Assembly: GCA_002989075.1 (NCBI GenBank)
Contig: PSQN01000015.1
Location: 1,302,001-1,366,000 of the forward strand
DNA from: Arthonia radiata
Lineage: Eukaryota; Ascomycota; Arthoniomycetes; Arthoniales; Arthoniaceae
Length of the DNA: 64,000 bases
Direction of reading: 5' to 3'
In this document: one piece after another, positions 53,527 through 62,785 of the stretch
Numbering within the stretch: position 1 is the stretch's first letter
Layout: each line of letters starts with the position of its first letter
Notes under the pieces: model-generated
What the model was told of the DNA's origin: nothing
The model's database searches: none
The model's input: only the letters and a program-made list of their open reading frames with translations
Translations under genes and position numbers: made by a program

Positions 53527-54930
53527 ATGGCCAACATGGAAGCCATCATCGCGCCTGCACGCCCAGCCCTCGAGTTTGAAAAACAAAACTGGGTCGACGG
53601 CATCTCTGTGGCCGACGATCCCTTCTACAAAGCACCTTCTCACACGCCTGCGAATCAGCCTGGCAAGCTGCTGAAGACTGACGACAACGTTGATGGGTCA
53701 AAGTATCTCCTTCCTCCGGGTACGGCTCTCTCCCGCATCATGTACGTCTCCAAAACCCTTGGCGGCGCCCTAGTCCCTGTCTCAGCTTTCATTCTCTGGC
53801 CTTATTTGCCTAAGGCTCAATCGGATGGTCGCTCCCCGATCGTGGCCTGGGCTCACGGTACTTCCAATCTTGAAGGAGACGGAGCGCCGTCTCATCACAA
53901 GAACCTGTGGCAGCATTTCCTCGCTCCCTATCAGCTCGCTCTGAATGGCTACGTGGTTGTCGCAACCGACTACGCTGGTCTGGGCGTCACGCACACCGCA
54001 GCGGGCGATTTGATCACGCACGAATATCTCGCAACACCCGCGCATGCTCATGACATCATTTACGCCGTCCAAGCGGCTCGCACCGCCTTCTCCGAGCAGT
54101 TGTCGAAGGAGTTCGTCGTTGTTGGTCACTCTCAAGGGGGCGCGGCCACGTGGAGCGTAGCACAGCGGCAGGCTGTCGAACCCGTCGATGGGTGCCTGGG
54201 GTGTGTGCCCGTCTCACCCGTGACTCGCATTTTAGACGAGCCTGAGCCTTTCAGGAGCATCATCTTTACGGCGATGTGCAAGGGTCTGAAGAAGAACATT
54301 CCTGAATGCGACCTAGCCACAATCCTCACAGCAGACGGATTGCAGCGTTACGAGGTGATCAATAAATCCAACGCGGGCGTCGCAAGTCTCGTCGCCATGC
54401 TCCAAGGGGTCGAGCTCTTGAAACCACACTGGACAGACAACACGCACGTGAAGCATTATCAACGACTGGTGGAGAACGGCGGGATGGCCGTCGGCTGTCC
54501 CATGCTCGTCGTGCATGGCGAAGCCGATCCCCGGGTCAGCGTGGCAACGGTACGTGCAGCGGTGGAGAAGACACGGGCCGCCTCCTCAACCTCACATATC
54601 GACATGGCCATCCTCCCCGGTATCTCGCATGCACCTGCACTGACGGCCGGTCAGCGGCTCTGGATGGAGTGGATTGCTGACAGGTTTGAGGGCAGGCCTG
54701 CTTCTGGTCAGCGATCCCTCATTAAGCGAGTCATGAATAACTTTACTAAGAAGCTTCTAGGTGATCGACGGACGTTGGAGCGGAGTCAGGCAACATCTGT
54801 TCGACAGTCCGCATCGGGACCCAGAGGCGGGCAGACGACGGTTGCTCAACCAGTGAAACCGGCGCACAAATACGAGGGCGAGCAAAATTGGTACCTCGAG
54901 CCTGCAACGGAGTTCTATCATGCACCTTGA
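53527..54930 (+). CDS. Alpha/beta-hydrolase, LIP-family secretory-lipase-like (467 aa)
   Basis: Serine hydrolase of the fungal secretory lipase (LIP, PF03583-like) fold. ATG at 53527 (MANMEAIIAPARPALEFEKQ) gives 467 aa. Family features: PPGTALSRIMYVSKTLGGAL, SPIVAWAHGTSNLEGDGAPS, NGYVVVATDYAGLG and the nucleophile elbow VVVGHSQGGAATWSVAQRQA (Ser near 202). The acid and histidine are expected in VVHGEADPRVSV and LPGISHAPALTAG. Unlike secreted members I see no signal peptide, so an intracellular or non-classical location is likely. The C-terminal 70 residues are basic, Ser/Gln-rich and absent from typical family members. Adjacent to a divergent MFS exporter. Substrate (lipid, ester or metabolite) is unknown. 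Confidence 0.82.
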   Translation: MANMEAIIAPARPALEFEKQNWVDGISVADDPFYKAPSHTPANQPGKLLKTDDNVDGSKYLLPPGTALSRIMYVSKTLGGALVPVSAFILWPYLPKAQSDGRSPIVAWAHGTSNLEGDGAPSHHKNLWQHFLAPYQLALNGYVVVATDYAGLGVTHTAAGDLITHEYLATPAHAHDIIYAVQAARTAFSEQLSKEFVVVGHSQGGAATWSVAQRQAVEPVDGCLGCVPVSPVTRILDEPEPFRSIIFTAMCKGLKKNIPECDLATILTADGLQRYEVINKSNAGVASLVAMLQGVELLKPHWTDNTHVKHYQRLVENGGMAVGCPMLVVHGEADPRVSVATVRAAVEKTRAASSTSHIDMAILPGISHAPALTAGQRLWMEWIADRFEGRPASGQRSLIKRVMNNFTKKLLGDRRTLERSQATSVRQSASGPRGGQTTVAQPVKPAHKYEGEQNWYLEPATEFYHAP

Positions 54931-55261
54931 AGGGTAGAGCTCGTTTAGACGCACTGGTCTTTGAGCAAGATTCATGCCTCAATCGCCTACTTTTTCTAGC
55001 AGTATGAGCCCAGTGCCTTGAAAAGACCCCTGGATACGCGTGCAAGTCCCTGACAAGCAGGATAACAACCTCTGAAGCTGCTATGTCAGCATTCACTCAC
55101 AAAATTCCAGCTGGAACGTGCCGCCTGCCCCCAGAGCTCCGTATTGTTCTGTAGCTTTGCTTGCAGCTTTTGTAGCGCATGCATCAATTACTGCTTTCAG
55201 TCTCGGCGTGGTGAACGGGCTGCAGAATCAGCATAGTTGGAATGACTAGAACTCTACGAGC

Positions 55262-55403
55262 TACGGCGGAGATAGAGGAGGATGGTGATTAGATATAGGG
55301 ATGTTGATAATAGTGATAAGCGTTGTTTAGGATAATGCAAGGCGTTCTAGAAAAACGAGATTATGTTGTAAATATGGGATAGGAGTGTGATTGTTGATCT
55401 CTA
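55262..55403 (+). repeat. MET5 3'-end repeat, copy B (degenerate)
   Basis: Aligns almost without gaps to 49755-49895, by eye about 75-80% identical, same orientation. It retains a reading TAEIEEDGD followed by TAG, against TAEVEEEDD in MET5. Upstream of TACGGCGGAG the similarity stops. Weak similarity may continue to about 55510. Confidence 0.75.
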
Positions 55404-55720
55404 CAGGACCCTTCCGCAGACGCTGATGACCTCCCTGCATGACTGTGGCACCGAGACGCCTTTCAGTACACCGATTTTATTGTCATACGCTCGTGATGGG
55501 TCTCTGGTTTTCTTGCAATAAGCGCGTCTACGTAAGACGCCTGGATGTGCTAGACGTTGAGCGTTTGCGTAGGAGCGTACCCATATCAAAGATAGTTGTA
55601 GAGATGCCAAGGAGCTGGCGTGGCTGCCTTGTCAGGATTATAATTTTGCGCATCCTACGTAAGTGCTCTGTTGATAGTATTTGAAAATGTTAAGAGGCCG
55701 GCAGGCCAGCCTGGCAGGCA

Positions 55721-55740
55721 CAGTATGCTCGAGCATACTG
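55721..55740. repeat. 20-base perfect palindrome
   Basis: Half-site CAGTATGCTC joined to its exact reverse complement with no spacer, followed by GCATGC. Flanked upstream by GC-rich inverted segments. Confidence 0.85.
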
Positions 55741-55788
55741 GCATGCTGGCTATGTCCCTCCCTCCACGACTACGACAGGCGCACGCAA

Positions 55789-56462
55789 CTACGATCTCGC
55801 TGATCCAGGACCACCCTCGGCCGGGGCGGCTGGACCCTCACCTGCTTCCTCCAGCCGCTGCGCTTCTGTGCGGCGCTCACGCTCAAGACGACGACGGAGC
55901 TGTCTTGTAAAGCTGTCCAATTCCGCATCCTCCAAGACGCGAAGCACACGACGGTCTTCTTCCACAAAGTTTACATCAACGACGTCCATATATCTCTTTG
56001 CATTATAATCCTCCTTCGTCATGCTGTAAAAGAGGCGGATCTGGCCGTGCTCATCGCCACCCTCCGCCCGTCTAGGATGGCTCGTTAGCATAGTATCCTA
56101 CACCACGTAGACCACCATGGGACATACGCCAAGTAGCAGTAGGTCGCCCGCTGATTTTGATTGACCTCACAGATTTGCCATAGGAACAGGACGTAGTAGT
56201 ATGCGGCGGTAAATAGCATGTCGTGTATGAGCTGGGTCTTGGTCAAATCGTACATTTCGAGGATGAGGGTGCCGGCGCCGCGGTCTTGGTAGTGGCGGGG
56301 GATAGCGTCGTCGGGGTCTCGGTGGGGGAAACGGAATTCTTCGGCTTGACCTTGGTAGCGATAGATTATGTCGCCTTCTTCGTAGCGGAAATGGATGTTG
56401 TCGCGGAAGATGGCGTCTGGCTCCGGGACGTCGGGGTGCGGAACGTGGGACCAGTCGTCCAT
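55789..56462 (-). CDS. Orphan hypothetical protein (205 aa)
   Basis: Two exons, 56462-56128 and 56071-55789, joined by a 56-base intron with consensus donor GTATGT, branch site TGCTAAC and acceptor CCTAG, kept in frame. The 205-residue product begins MDDWSHVPHPDVPEPDAIFR. Residues 20-120 look folded and aromatic, with IHFRYEEGDIIYRYQGQAEE, LILEMYDLTKTQLIHDMLFT and AAYYYVLFLWQICEVNQNQR. The second half is highly charged (YSMTKEDYNAKRYMDVVDVN, then EEDRRVLRVLEDAELDSF and RRRLERERRTEAQRLEEAGE), probably a coiled coil, and ends in an Ala/Gly/Pro-rich tail. No family recognised. It lies in the looser block after the MET5-derived repeat. An additional upstream exon near 56540-56584 is possible but I could not join it in frame. 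Confidence 0.55.
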
Positions 56463-57605
56463 TTTGAGGCCTTTTTTGCAGCAGATTGTGCTTGGTTGGT
56501 AGAGCCTTCACTGCTTGGATTTGAGCGACGGCGACATACCAGTGCAAGAGCATCGGAATTCAAAGCGGTCTCAGCAAACGCCATTTGCTGCGTTTGCCCG
56601 AACCCTGGGGGCTGAGGGTTCGCTCAGAAAGAGACGCACGAAGTGATCTTTGAGGGCTACTCAGGGATGGCATCGGGTAAAGAGTTTAGCCTCACGCCTC
56701 ATTAGATGCATCTTACCTCGAGAAAGCGTTTCACAGTCTCTGTTTTGGAAAGAGGAGGAGATGGCCCTACGTTGCTTGCCTGCTCGCCGGCAGCATCGCT
56801 ATCAGCAAACGAGGGAGGTGTCCTGAGACCCCGAACGACGTGGAGCGAGCCATGGCTGGAAGCAAATATTTCACATAGCTGGTAATGTATACTCATGTCA
56901 GTCTTACCTTGCTCCTTCTGTGGCTGTTATTGATGACCCTATTTGCCGTAGAGTTACGACTATTGATCAAGTTTTGCGAGCGCCATGGTTTTCTGTTATC
57001 GAAATACTGTTGTATGGCTAGACAGTCCATTATATGTTTCTTTATTTGGCAAGGAGTGCAGGAAAACGACAGACTCGCCTGACAGAGGGTCCGCGTGTTT
57101 GGATGCATATGTGTGCTTCCGGGATCTCGTCCGGCTGCCAAAAGAATTGGACAATCTACTTGAGCTGAACCCGAATCTTGAGCTCTTCTTGCGAAGCACA
57201 ATACAGTAGAGCTGGGTCTTCAACCAAATGATCGACCTGGATGTGCATGTTACCATAGGAGCTGTAGGCGAGCTTCTATCCGCTTTGCTTGGTCTTCTAC
57301 AGCAGTGGAGCTGTATTGCAAGTTCGAAAGCGGCTCTTGAGGCGGAGAGCCGCCGGAAGAGCCTGGAGTCACGGTGGTGAACAAACATGAGACGCTTGCT
57401 AATCGCCCTCATACTTTGGCTCGTTGCTCGGCTTGCCTTTCACTTCTCGGCCGATACACTTTGATATCAAAAAAGCTAGGCCGCTAAGGCAGGACGCGGC
57501 TCATCCTTTTGAAAGCCATTTTCAATGTCTTCGCGCCCCGTAGATCGACAACCACCCTCCCAGCAATGATGGCTTTTTCAACGCACTGGCAGCTGAAAGC
57601 TCATC
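56463..57605. other. 1.1-kb divergent intergenic region
   Basis: Between the orphan gene (minus) and HIBADH (plus). Frames of 60-138 codons overlap on both strands without motifs. No element recognised. Confidence 0.4.
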
Positions 57606-58897
57606 ATGTCGGTTTTGAGATATGTCGCTACTCGTCTACGGAGTGATGTCAGCCGGACTGGCACACTGCTGAATGCACGACGATGCTTTTCAAACACTGC
57701 TCGCTGCGATGCCGTGTATGGCTTCATTGGCTTGGGTGCCATGGGTATGCTACAGCAAACAAACGCCTGCAAGACTTCATGAAGGAGACGGCTGACCTCG
57801 ACTATAGGCTATCCCATGGCAAAGAACCTGCGCAGCAAGATCGCAGCTGAGGACGAGCTCATCATACACGACGTGAACATACAAGCCACGGCTAAATTCA
57901 AGGAAGAGCTGGGCAACCCAGAGAATGTACGCATAGCAGCCGACGTCAGACAAGTAGTCGAACAAGCAGTCAGTCCACCCTGACCTCCTCCCACCCCCAA
58001 AATGATGAAACAGTTCTATCGATGATCTAAGTTGGGGGCCTCCGGGCTCTTCCTCTGATTTCACAAACACAAAGCCAATCCTCTGATCCCCACCACCACC
58101 TCTTCAAATCACCCTCACCCTCCACCACATCTCACTAACGACCCCAGACAACAACCCTCACAGTCCTCCCCGAACCGCACCACGTCCGCGCCGTCTTCGA
58201 CACCATCAACCCCTCCACGCTCCCCACGCCACCCCATCCCCGCCTCTTCATCGACTCCTCCACCATCGACCCTATCACCTCCCGCGCCGTCGCCGCCTCC
58301 GTCACATCCGCCTCTCCCACCTCAATCTTCGTCGACGCCCCCATGTCCGGCGGCGTCGTCGGCGCCCGCGCCGCAAAACTCACCTTCATGCTCGGCTGCC
58401 CTCAGCCCCACGTCGCGCGCGTAACCGCCGTCCTGCAATGTATGGGCCAGCGGATCATCCACCTCGGCGACCAAGGCGCCGGCCTCGCCGGCAAACTCGC
58501 CAACAACTACGCCCTCGCCGTCAACAACATCGCCTGCGCCGAAGCCATGTCCATGGCCATCTCCTTCGGGCTGGACCCCAAAGTCTTCGCAGGCCTGCTG
58601 AACAGCGCGACGGGCCGGTCCTGGCCGAGCGAGGTGAACAATCCGGTGCCGGGAGTGGTGGAGGGGGCGCCGGCGGGGCGGGGGTACGAGGGGGGTTTCG
58701 GGATCGGGTTGATGCGGAAGGATTTGGGGTTGGCGATTGAGAGCGCGAGGGGGTTTGGGGTGCGGACGGTGTTGGCGGAGGGGGCGATGGGGGTTTATGA
58801 GAGTGTGGAGGGGGATGAGAGGTGTAGGGGGAAGGATTTTAGTGTGGTTTATCGGTGGTTGGGGGGGCCGGAGGGGGAGGAGAAGGGGCGGAAGTGA
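57606..58897 (+). CDS. 3-hydroxyisobutyrate dehydrogenase, mitochondrial
   Basis: NAD-dependent oxidation of 3-hydroxyisobutyrate to methylmalonate semialdehyde in valine breakdown. Three exons (57606-57744, 57808-57968, 58148-58897) encode 349 aa. Residues 1-36 form an Arg-rich, acid-free-start mitochondrial presequence (MSVLRYVATRLRSDVSRTG). The NAD-binding loop YGFIGLGAMGYPMAKNLRSK is completed by splicing at GAMG. Further hallmarks: FVDAPMSGGVVGARAAKLTF, QGAGLAGKLANNYALAVNNI with the catalytic Lys, and GGFGIGLMRKDLGLAIESAR. Intron 2 is unusually long here (179 bases) but ends with a clear CTAACGACCCCAG. The coding strand changes from C-ending to G-ending codons near 58600. Confidence 0.94.
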
Positions 58898-59324
58898 AGG
58901 GTCGGAGAGGATGTGTGCTGGATCTTTCTGGTAAATGAGGGTGATGAGGGCGCCGAATGTGGGGTGTGAGAGTTGCTGTATGTTTGGGTGGTGAACTGAC
59001 CAGAGTGCGAATTGACATTTGGATGGTACCACTGGCATGTGACACACTGCTGCAGCCATGGCCGGGAAGCGTTGGTTTGATGGCCAGCAAATGTAGATGA
59101 TCCTGCTGGGAGAACACAGGTGCATAGGACAAGGCAGAGATGAACGTCGTGTACAGCTGTAGCATACACAAGAGCCTTCATTGCTATTCAAACGCTACAC
59201 GCCCGTCTCTCAAGTGCGTACTCAGGTCGCGGTCACCACCTCGTTTCACCACCTCGCTTGCTTCACGCCTGGGGATACTCTGCCCTCGACACCTCCACGT
59301 CCCATCACGCCCACTTCCACCCTC
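58898..59324. other. Convergent intergenic region
   Basis: Between the 3' ends of the HIBADH gene (plus) and the karyopherin gene (minus). Only overlapping short frames. No signal recognised. Confidence 0.4.
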
Positions 59325-62300
59325 TCATCCCAGCCTCCCCAACGTCTCCCTCTCCCCCTCATTCAACTGCGCATACACTCCCTGAAACTCCGACAACTGT
59401 CCCACACCCCTAAACCACCCCTCCAGAAAACCCCCCGTCTCCGCATCCCCCTGCCCCCTCGCACTCCCCGGCTCCTCATTCGCAAACTTCAGCAGCTCGT
59501 CCTCGTCCAGATCATCTTCCCAGTCACTGTCCCCTTCACTATCGTCGTCCACCCCATCGCTAGCCCCCATTTTAGGTGTTCCACCAACGCCCGCCATACT
59601 CGGCCCTGTACTCGCGTTGGCCAATTCTTCAACGAGCAGCTTCACGATCTTGACGGGCGCGCTCACGCTCTCGAATCTCTCCGCTGCGGGCGCGGCCTTG
59701 GCGCGACTGCGCGTCATGATGCGGCCTGAGGTCTCGGGCGTGACGATCATGTCGCCTTTGCACTGGATACCCTGCAGTCTTGTATCTTGCAATTCGAACA
59801 ACTTCGTCAACGCTACGACATTCAGGCGGATATCTTGGTATCCGCTCAGAATGGGCGTCGCGTCGTTGAGCCACACTGGCATTACTACATCTAATCCTAA
59901 TCTCACAGTACCGTGTGAGCTTGGGTCAGGCACCGACACTGAGTACAAGAAGTCAATAACTTCCTTGGCTGAGTGGCTCACAGCGAGCCGTGCGAACACC
60001 ATGACGAGTGACTGCACGAGCGCCGCTTTCTCGGCTGTTGCAATGCGGGTCGCCACGCCTGTCAGGAGAGGCATGAGGTACGTCCCGAGCTGCTGCGGCC
60101 CGACGTGTTCGATCAGCGCAGCTGCTAGTGAGCCGACTTCTGCGGACGCAATGTCACTCCCCAGATTGGGGGAGAGCAGGCGGTCCACGACTTGTAGGCA
60201 GATCTCGAGACCAGGTTTGCCAGGAGCAGCGGTGGTGCCCGGAGCGGGCGTGGCGCCGGCGGGTTGGGTATATGAGAGTAGTTGCGGGGTGTCGTGGGTG
60301 AGGATGTTTTTGAGGGCAGTAGTGCAGGATTTGAGGAGTTCGTCGTCAGTGCTGTTGAGTAATAAGAGGGAAAGCTTGGGGAGAACGGCGGCAACGAAGC
60401 CAGGCGGTAAAGGCGTGGGAGCGTGGGAGGTGAGGGAGGTCAGCAGATCAGCCGCGAGTGAAGAGAGGGCGTTCTCCTCTGTCATCTTGCCGACGTCGAA
60501 GGCGCCGGTAACGGATGGCAGGACCTTCTGACAGAGCTGGGTGTACGCTTCCGTACCCAGTGGGGCGATGGTGCCGCAGATCTCCTCGAAGCACTCGGAG
60601 ACGAGGTTTGTGATCTGGAAGTTTTCCGCACCGCTGGAGACGACGGAGAAGAGGACGTTGAGGCCGTTGCCGGTGAGGCAGATGCGCGTGTCGAGGGTGA
60701 TGACGTCGCGGAGGGATTCAACGAGGGTAAAGAGGAGCTCGTCGGAGTCGGAGAGGTCGGAGGTTTGCTTTGTGGAGAGCCAGGTGGAGAGGGCGTTGAT
60801 GATGGGGGCTTGTAATGGGAGCGTGGCTTGCGGTGGGAGGACTTGGAGGTAGTTTTGGATGGCGCGGACGCAGGAGACTTGGACGATCTCAGACGAGTCG
60901 CCGTGGATGCCTTGGAGGTTCTTCTGCATGAGCTCCGGCGCCCTTGATCTTGCGGCGTCGTCTGAGCCTCGTAGGAGCGTGCTGATAACCATGTATGCTC
61001 GAGCTCGTAGGAATGGGTTCGGCTCTTGCTGCACGCGTTGAGCCAGATTGAGGAACCTATCGCTCAAAGGCTGTGACAATTTTCGATCAAAGTCTTGCCA
61101 ATCGCCCAGCGTTTGGTCGAGCATGAAGAGCGCTGCTTCTTGCTGCCGCCACGAATCATCGCCAGAGCGACTGAAGATTTCCTCTGTCTGCAGAGCCAGG
61201 CTGTCCAGCATCTTCTCGCGGAGCCATTCACCAAGCTTAATGACCAGATCGCCGCAGGCTGTGCGCGCTGTGTAGTTCGCTGTGACACTTGTCTCCTCAG
61301 CAAGAAAGACGTTGACGTCAATCTCCCACATGCCTTGCTCCTCTACCGTGATCTGGGCATAAGCGATGATCAGCTTCAGAAATACAACAATCCAACTGTC
61401 GTGACCTGATTGCGTTTCAAGTTGTCGCTCAAGCTCTTTTCGTACAGGAGGAGCGCGCAGACACCCTTGCATGAAGTCAAGGTCTTCCAATACCAAGAAG
61501 TCCATCGTATAAGGCAGCCCGTCGCCGTCTTCCAGTCTTCCTTCGACATCATCTTCAATAAAGCGTGTTTGGTAGCTCGGCAGCATGCGCGTGAGCTCAT
61601 CCCAGATGGCAGAGAACAGTGTCGGACTGCGTGGTGATAGCACTGACGGAAATTGCGTTCGTATTGTGATGAGCACCCTTGAGACTTGTATCTTAAGCGC
61701 CACCAAACCGCGATAATGCTCTAGTGGACCGTCTTCGTGACCGTCTTCGTTCTCTGGCTGCGTTGGCAGCTGAGTGTTGATGATGTTCAGAATTAGGTCG
61801 AGCCATGAGCCCAGGCTCTGGTCCACAAACGCCTTGATATCCGCCTTGTGATCTTCCAGGACGACCTGCAACGTATCAAAGCACGCTTTGAAGATGCGCA
61901 CAGCAAGCGCGCGCAGCTTTGGTCTTCTCTGCTCATTCGCGGCTACCGTATACACAATGTTGACCAGCTCTTGTGCGATCGGAAAAAATTGCGCCTCGTC
62001 CAGTCCATCTTCTACCAGCTCGTTCAGGACCTTGAGGGTGCCGTGCAGTCGCGCATCTGAAGGATTCGATTGCAGGATATTGATCAGTGTCTGCAGGAGG
62101 TCTGGCCATTGATCAGGGTAATCTGCGCTCGCGATCTTCGAGACGACGTAGCTCGCCGCGCTCTGGACCTTGCGATCTATGGCGGCCTCGGTAGTAGAGA
62201 GTTCGAGAAGGGAGGAGCGCACGCGCGTTTTCGTTTCGTCATTGAGCGGTACATCATTCTTGAACTCGTCGAACTCTACGGACCAGCCGGCGAGTACATA

Positions 62301-62489
62301 GTTCTTGAGGTTGAGCAAAGCAGCCTGTCGGATGGAGAGTTTGACGTTGCTATTTGAAGCAAGAGACACTAGCGACAATGGGAATGCATCATTAGCGTAC
62401 AATTGCTGCAGGCTTTGTTCGGCTTGCTGGCGAGGGCTTTGCGCTGAAGACTGCGTCGCGGAGAGCAGTTGTGCGAGTTGGTCCTCCAT
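59325..62489 (-). CDS. KAP114: Importin-beta family karyopherin, Kap114/importin-9 type
   Basis: Nuclear import receptor of HEAT repeats that in yeast carries TBP and histones H2A-H2B. From the ATG at 62489 (MEDQLAQLLSATQSSAQSPR) the single exon encodes 1054 aa; a further in-frame ATG at 62618 adds 43 residues lacking family character. The N-terminal importin-N domain is recognisable: AEQSLQQLYANDAFPLSLVS, then SIRQAALLNLKNYVLAGW and DYPDQWPDLLQTLINILQ. HEAT-like helices continue throughout. Near the C-terminus an acidic stretch (DDDSEGDSDWEDDLDEDELL) matches the acidic loop of Kap114/importin-9. The coding strand is C-rich in the middle and G-rich at the 3' end. Head-to-head with REV7. Confidence 0.9.
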   Translation of the reverse strand: MEDQLAQLLSATQSSAQSPRQQAEQSLQQLYANDAFPLSLVSLASNSNVKLSIRQAALLNLKNYVLAGWSVEFDEFKNDVPLNDETKTRVRSSLLELSTTEAAIDRKVQSAASYVVSKIASADYPDQWPDLLQTLINILQSNPSDARLHGTLKVLNELVEDGLDEAQFFPIAQELVNIVYTVAANEQRRPKLRALAVRIFKACFDTLQVVLEDHKADIKAFVDQSLGSWLDLILNIINTQLPTQPENEDGHEDGPLEHYRGLVALKIQVSRVLITIRTQFPSVLSPRSPTLFSAIWDELTRMLPSYQTRFIEDDVEGRLEDGDGLPYTMDFLVLEDLDFMQGCLRAPPVRKELERQLETQSGHDSWIVVFLKLIIAYAQITVEEQGMWEIDVNVFLAEETSVTANYTARTACGDLVIKLGEWLREKMLDSLALQTEEIFSRSGDDSWRQQEAALFMLDQTLGDWQDFDRKLSQPLSDRFLNLAQRVQQEPNPFLRARAYMVISTLLRGSDDAARSRAPELMQKNLQGIHGDSSEIVQVSCVRAIQNYLQVLPPQATLPLQAPIINALSTWLSTKQTSDLSDSDELLFTLVESLRDVITLDTRICLTGNGLNVLFSVVSSGAENFQITNLVSECFEEICGTIAPLGTEAYTQLCQKVLPSVTGAFDVGKMTEENALSSLAADLLTSLTSHAPTPLPPGFVAAVLPKLSLLLLNSTDDELLKSCTTALKNILTHDTPQLLSYTQPAGATPAPGTTAAPGKPGLEICLQVVDRLLSPNLGSDIASAEVGSLAAALIEHVGPQQLGTYLMPLLTGVATRIATAEKAALVQSLVMVFARLAVSHSAKEVIDFLYSVSVPDPSSHGTVRLGLDVVMPVWLNDATPILSGYQDIRLNVVALTKLFELQDTRLQGIQCKGDMIVTPETSGRIMTRSRAKAAPAAERFESVSAPVKIVKLLVEELANASTGPSMAGVGGTPKMGASDGVDDDSEGDSDWEDDLDEDELLKFANEEPGSARGQGDAETGGFLEGWFRGVGQLSEFQGVYAQLNEGERETLGRLG

Positions 62490-62785
62490 CGTAATGATGT
62501 TACGTGGCTTTGAAGGTCTTGGAGTGGAGAAGCTAGCGCTCAATGGGTGCACGACAAACTTCAGGTGAAAACGCGACTCTCCCACCTCGGACGCGTCGTG
62601 AGGTGACGTAGCATCCACCTTTCATTCACTCATCAGCCTTCTATTACATAACGTTTGAGGAAGCTGCGGGCCTACTCGAGGCATGAACTGAAAGCGTTGG
62701 ACAAAAGAATCCTAGCAGCAGCGCATCTGATGGCACGCTCTTCCCACCCACATCCCACCCATCTCAACCCTACGCAATAACCCAC
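62490..62785. promoter_or_regulatory. Divergent KAP114/REV7 promoter
   Basis: 296 bases between the two start codons, ending in a C/A-rich leader before REV7. No specific element recognised. Confidence 0.45.

Larger units (their letters stand above)
54931..55788. other. Intergenic with MET5-derived repeat and palindrome
   Basis: Lipase 3' flank, then the copy B repeat (55262-55403), then GC-rich short repeats (GGCCGGCAGGCC, GCCTGGCAGGCA) and a 20-base palindrome at 55721-55740 close to the stop of the next minus-strand gene. No gene supported. Confidence 0.5.

Noticed and set aside
55262-55403. Interpretation of copy B as RIP-mutated DNA only
   Set aside because: Many differences from copy A are transversions or T:A to C:G changes, so the transition bias is partial at best.
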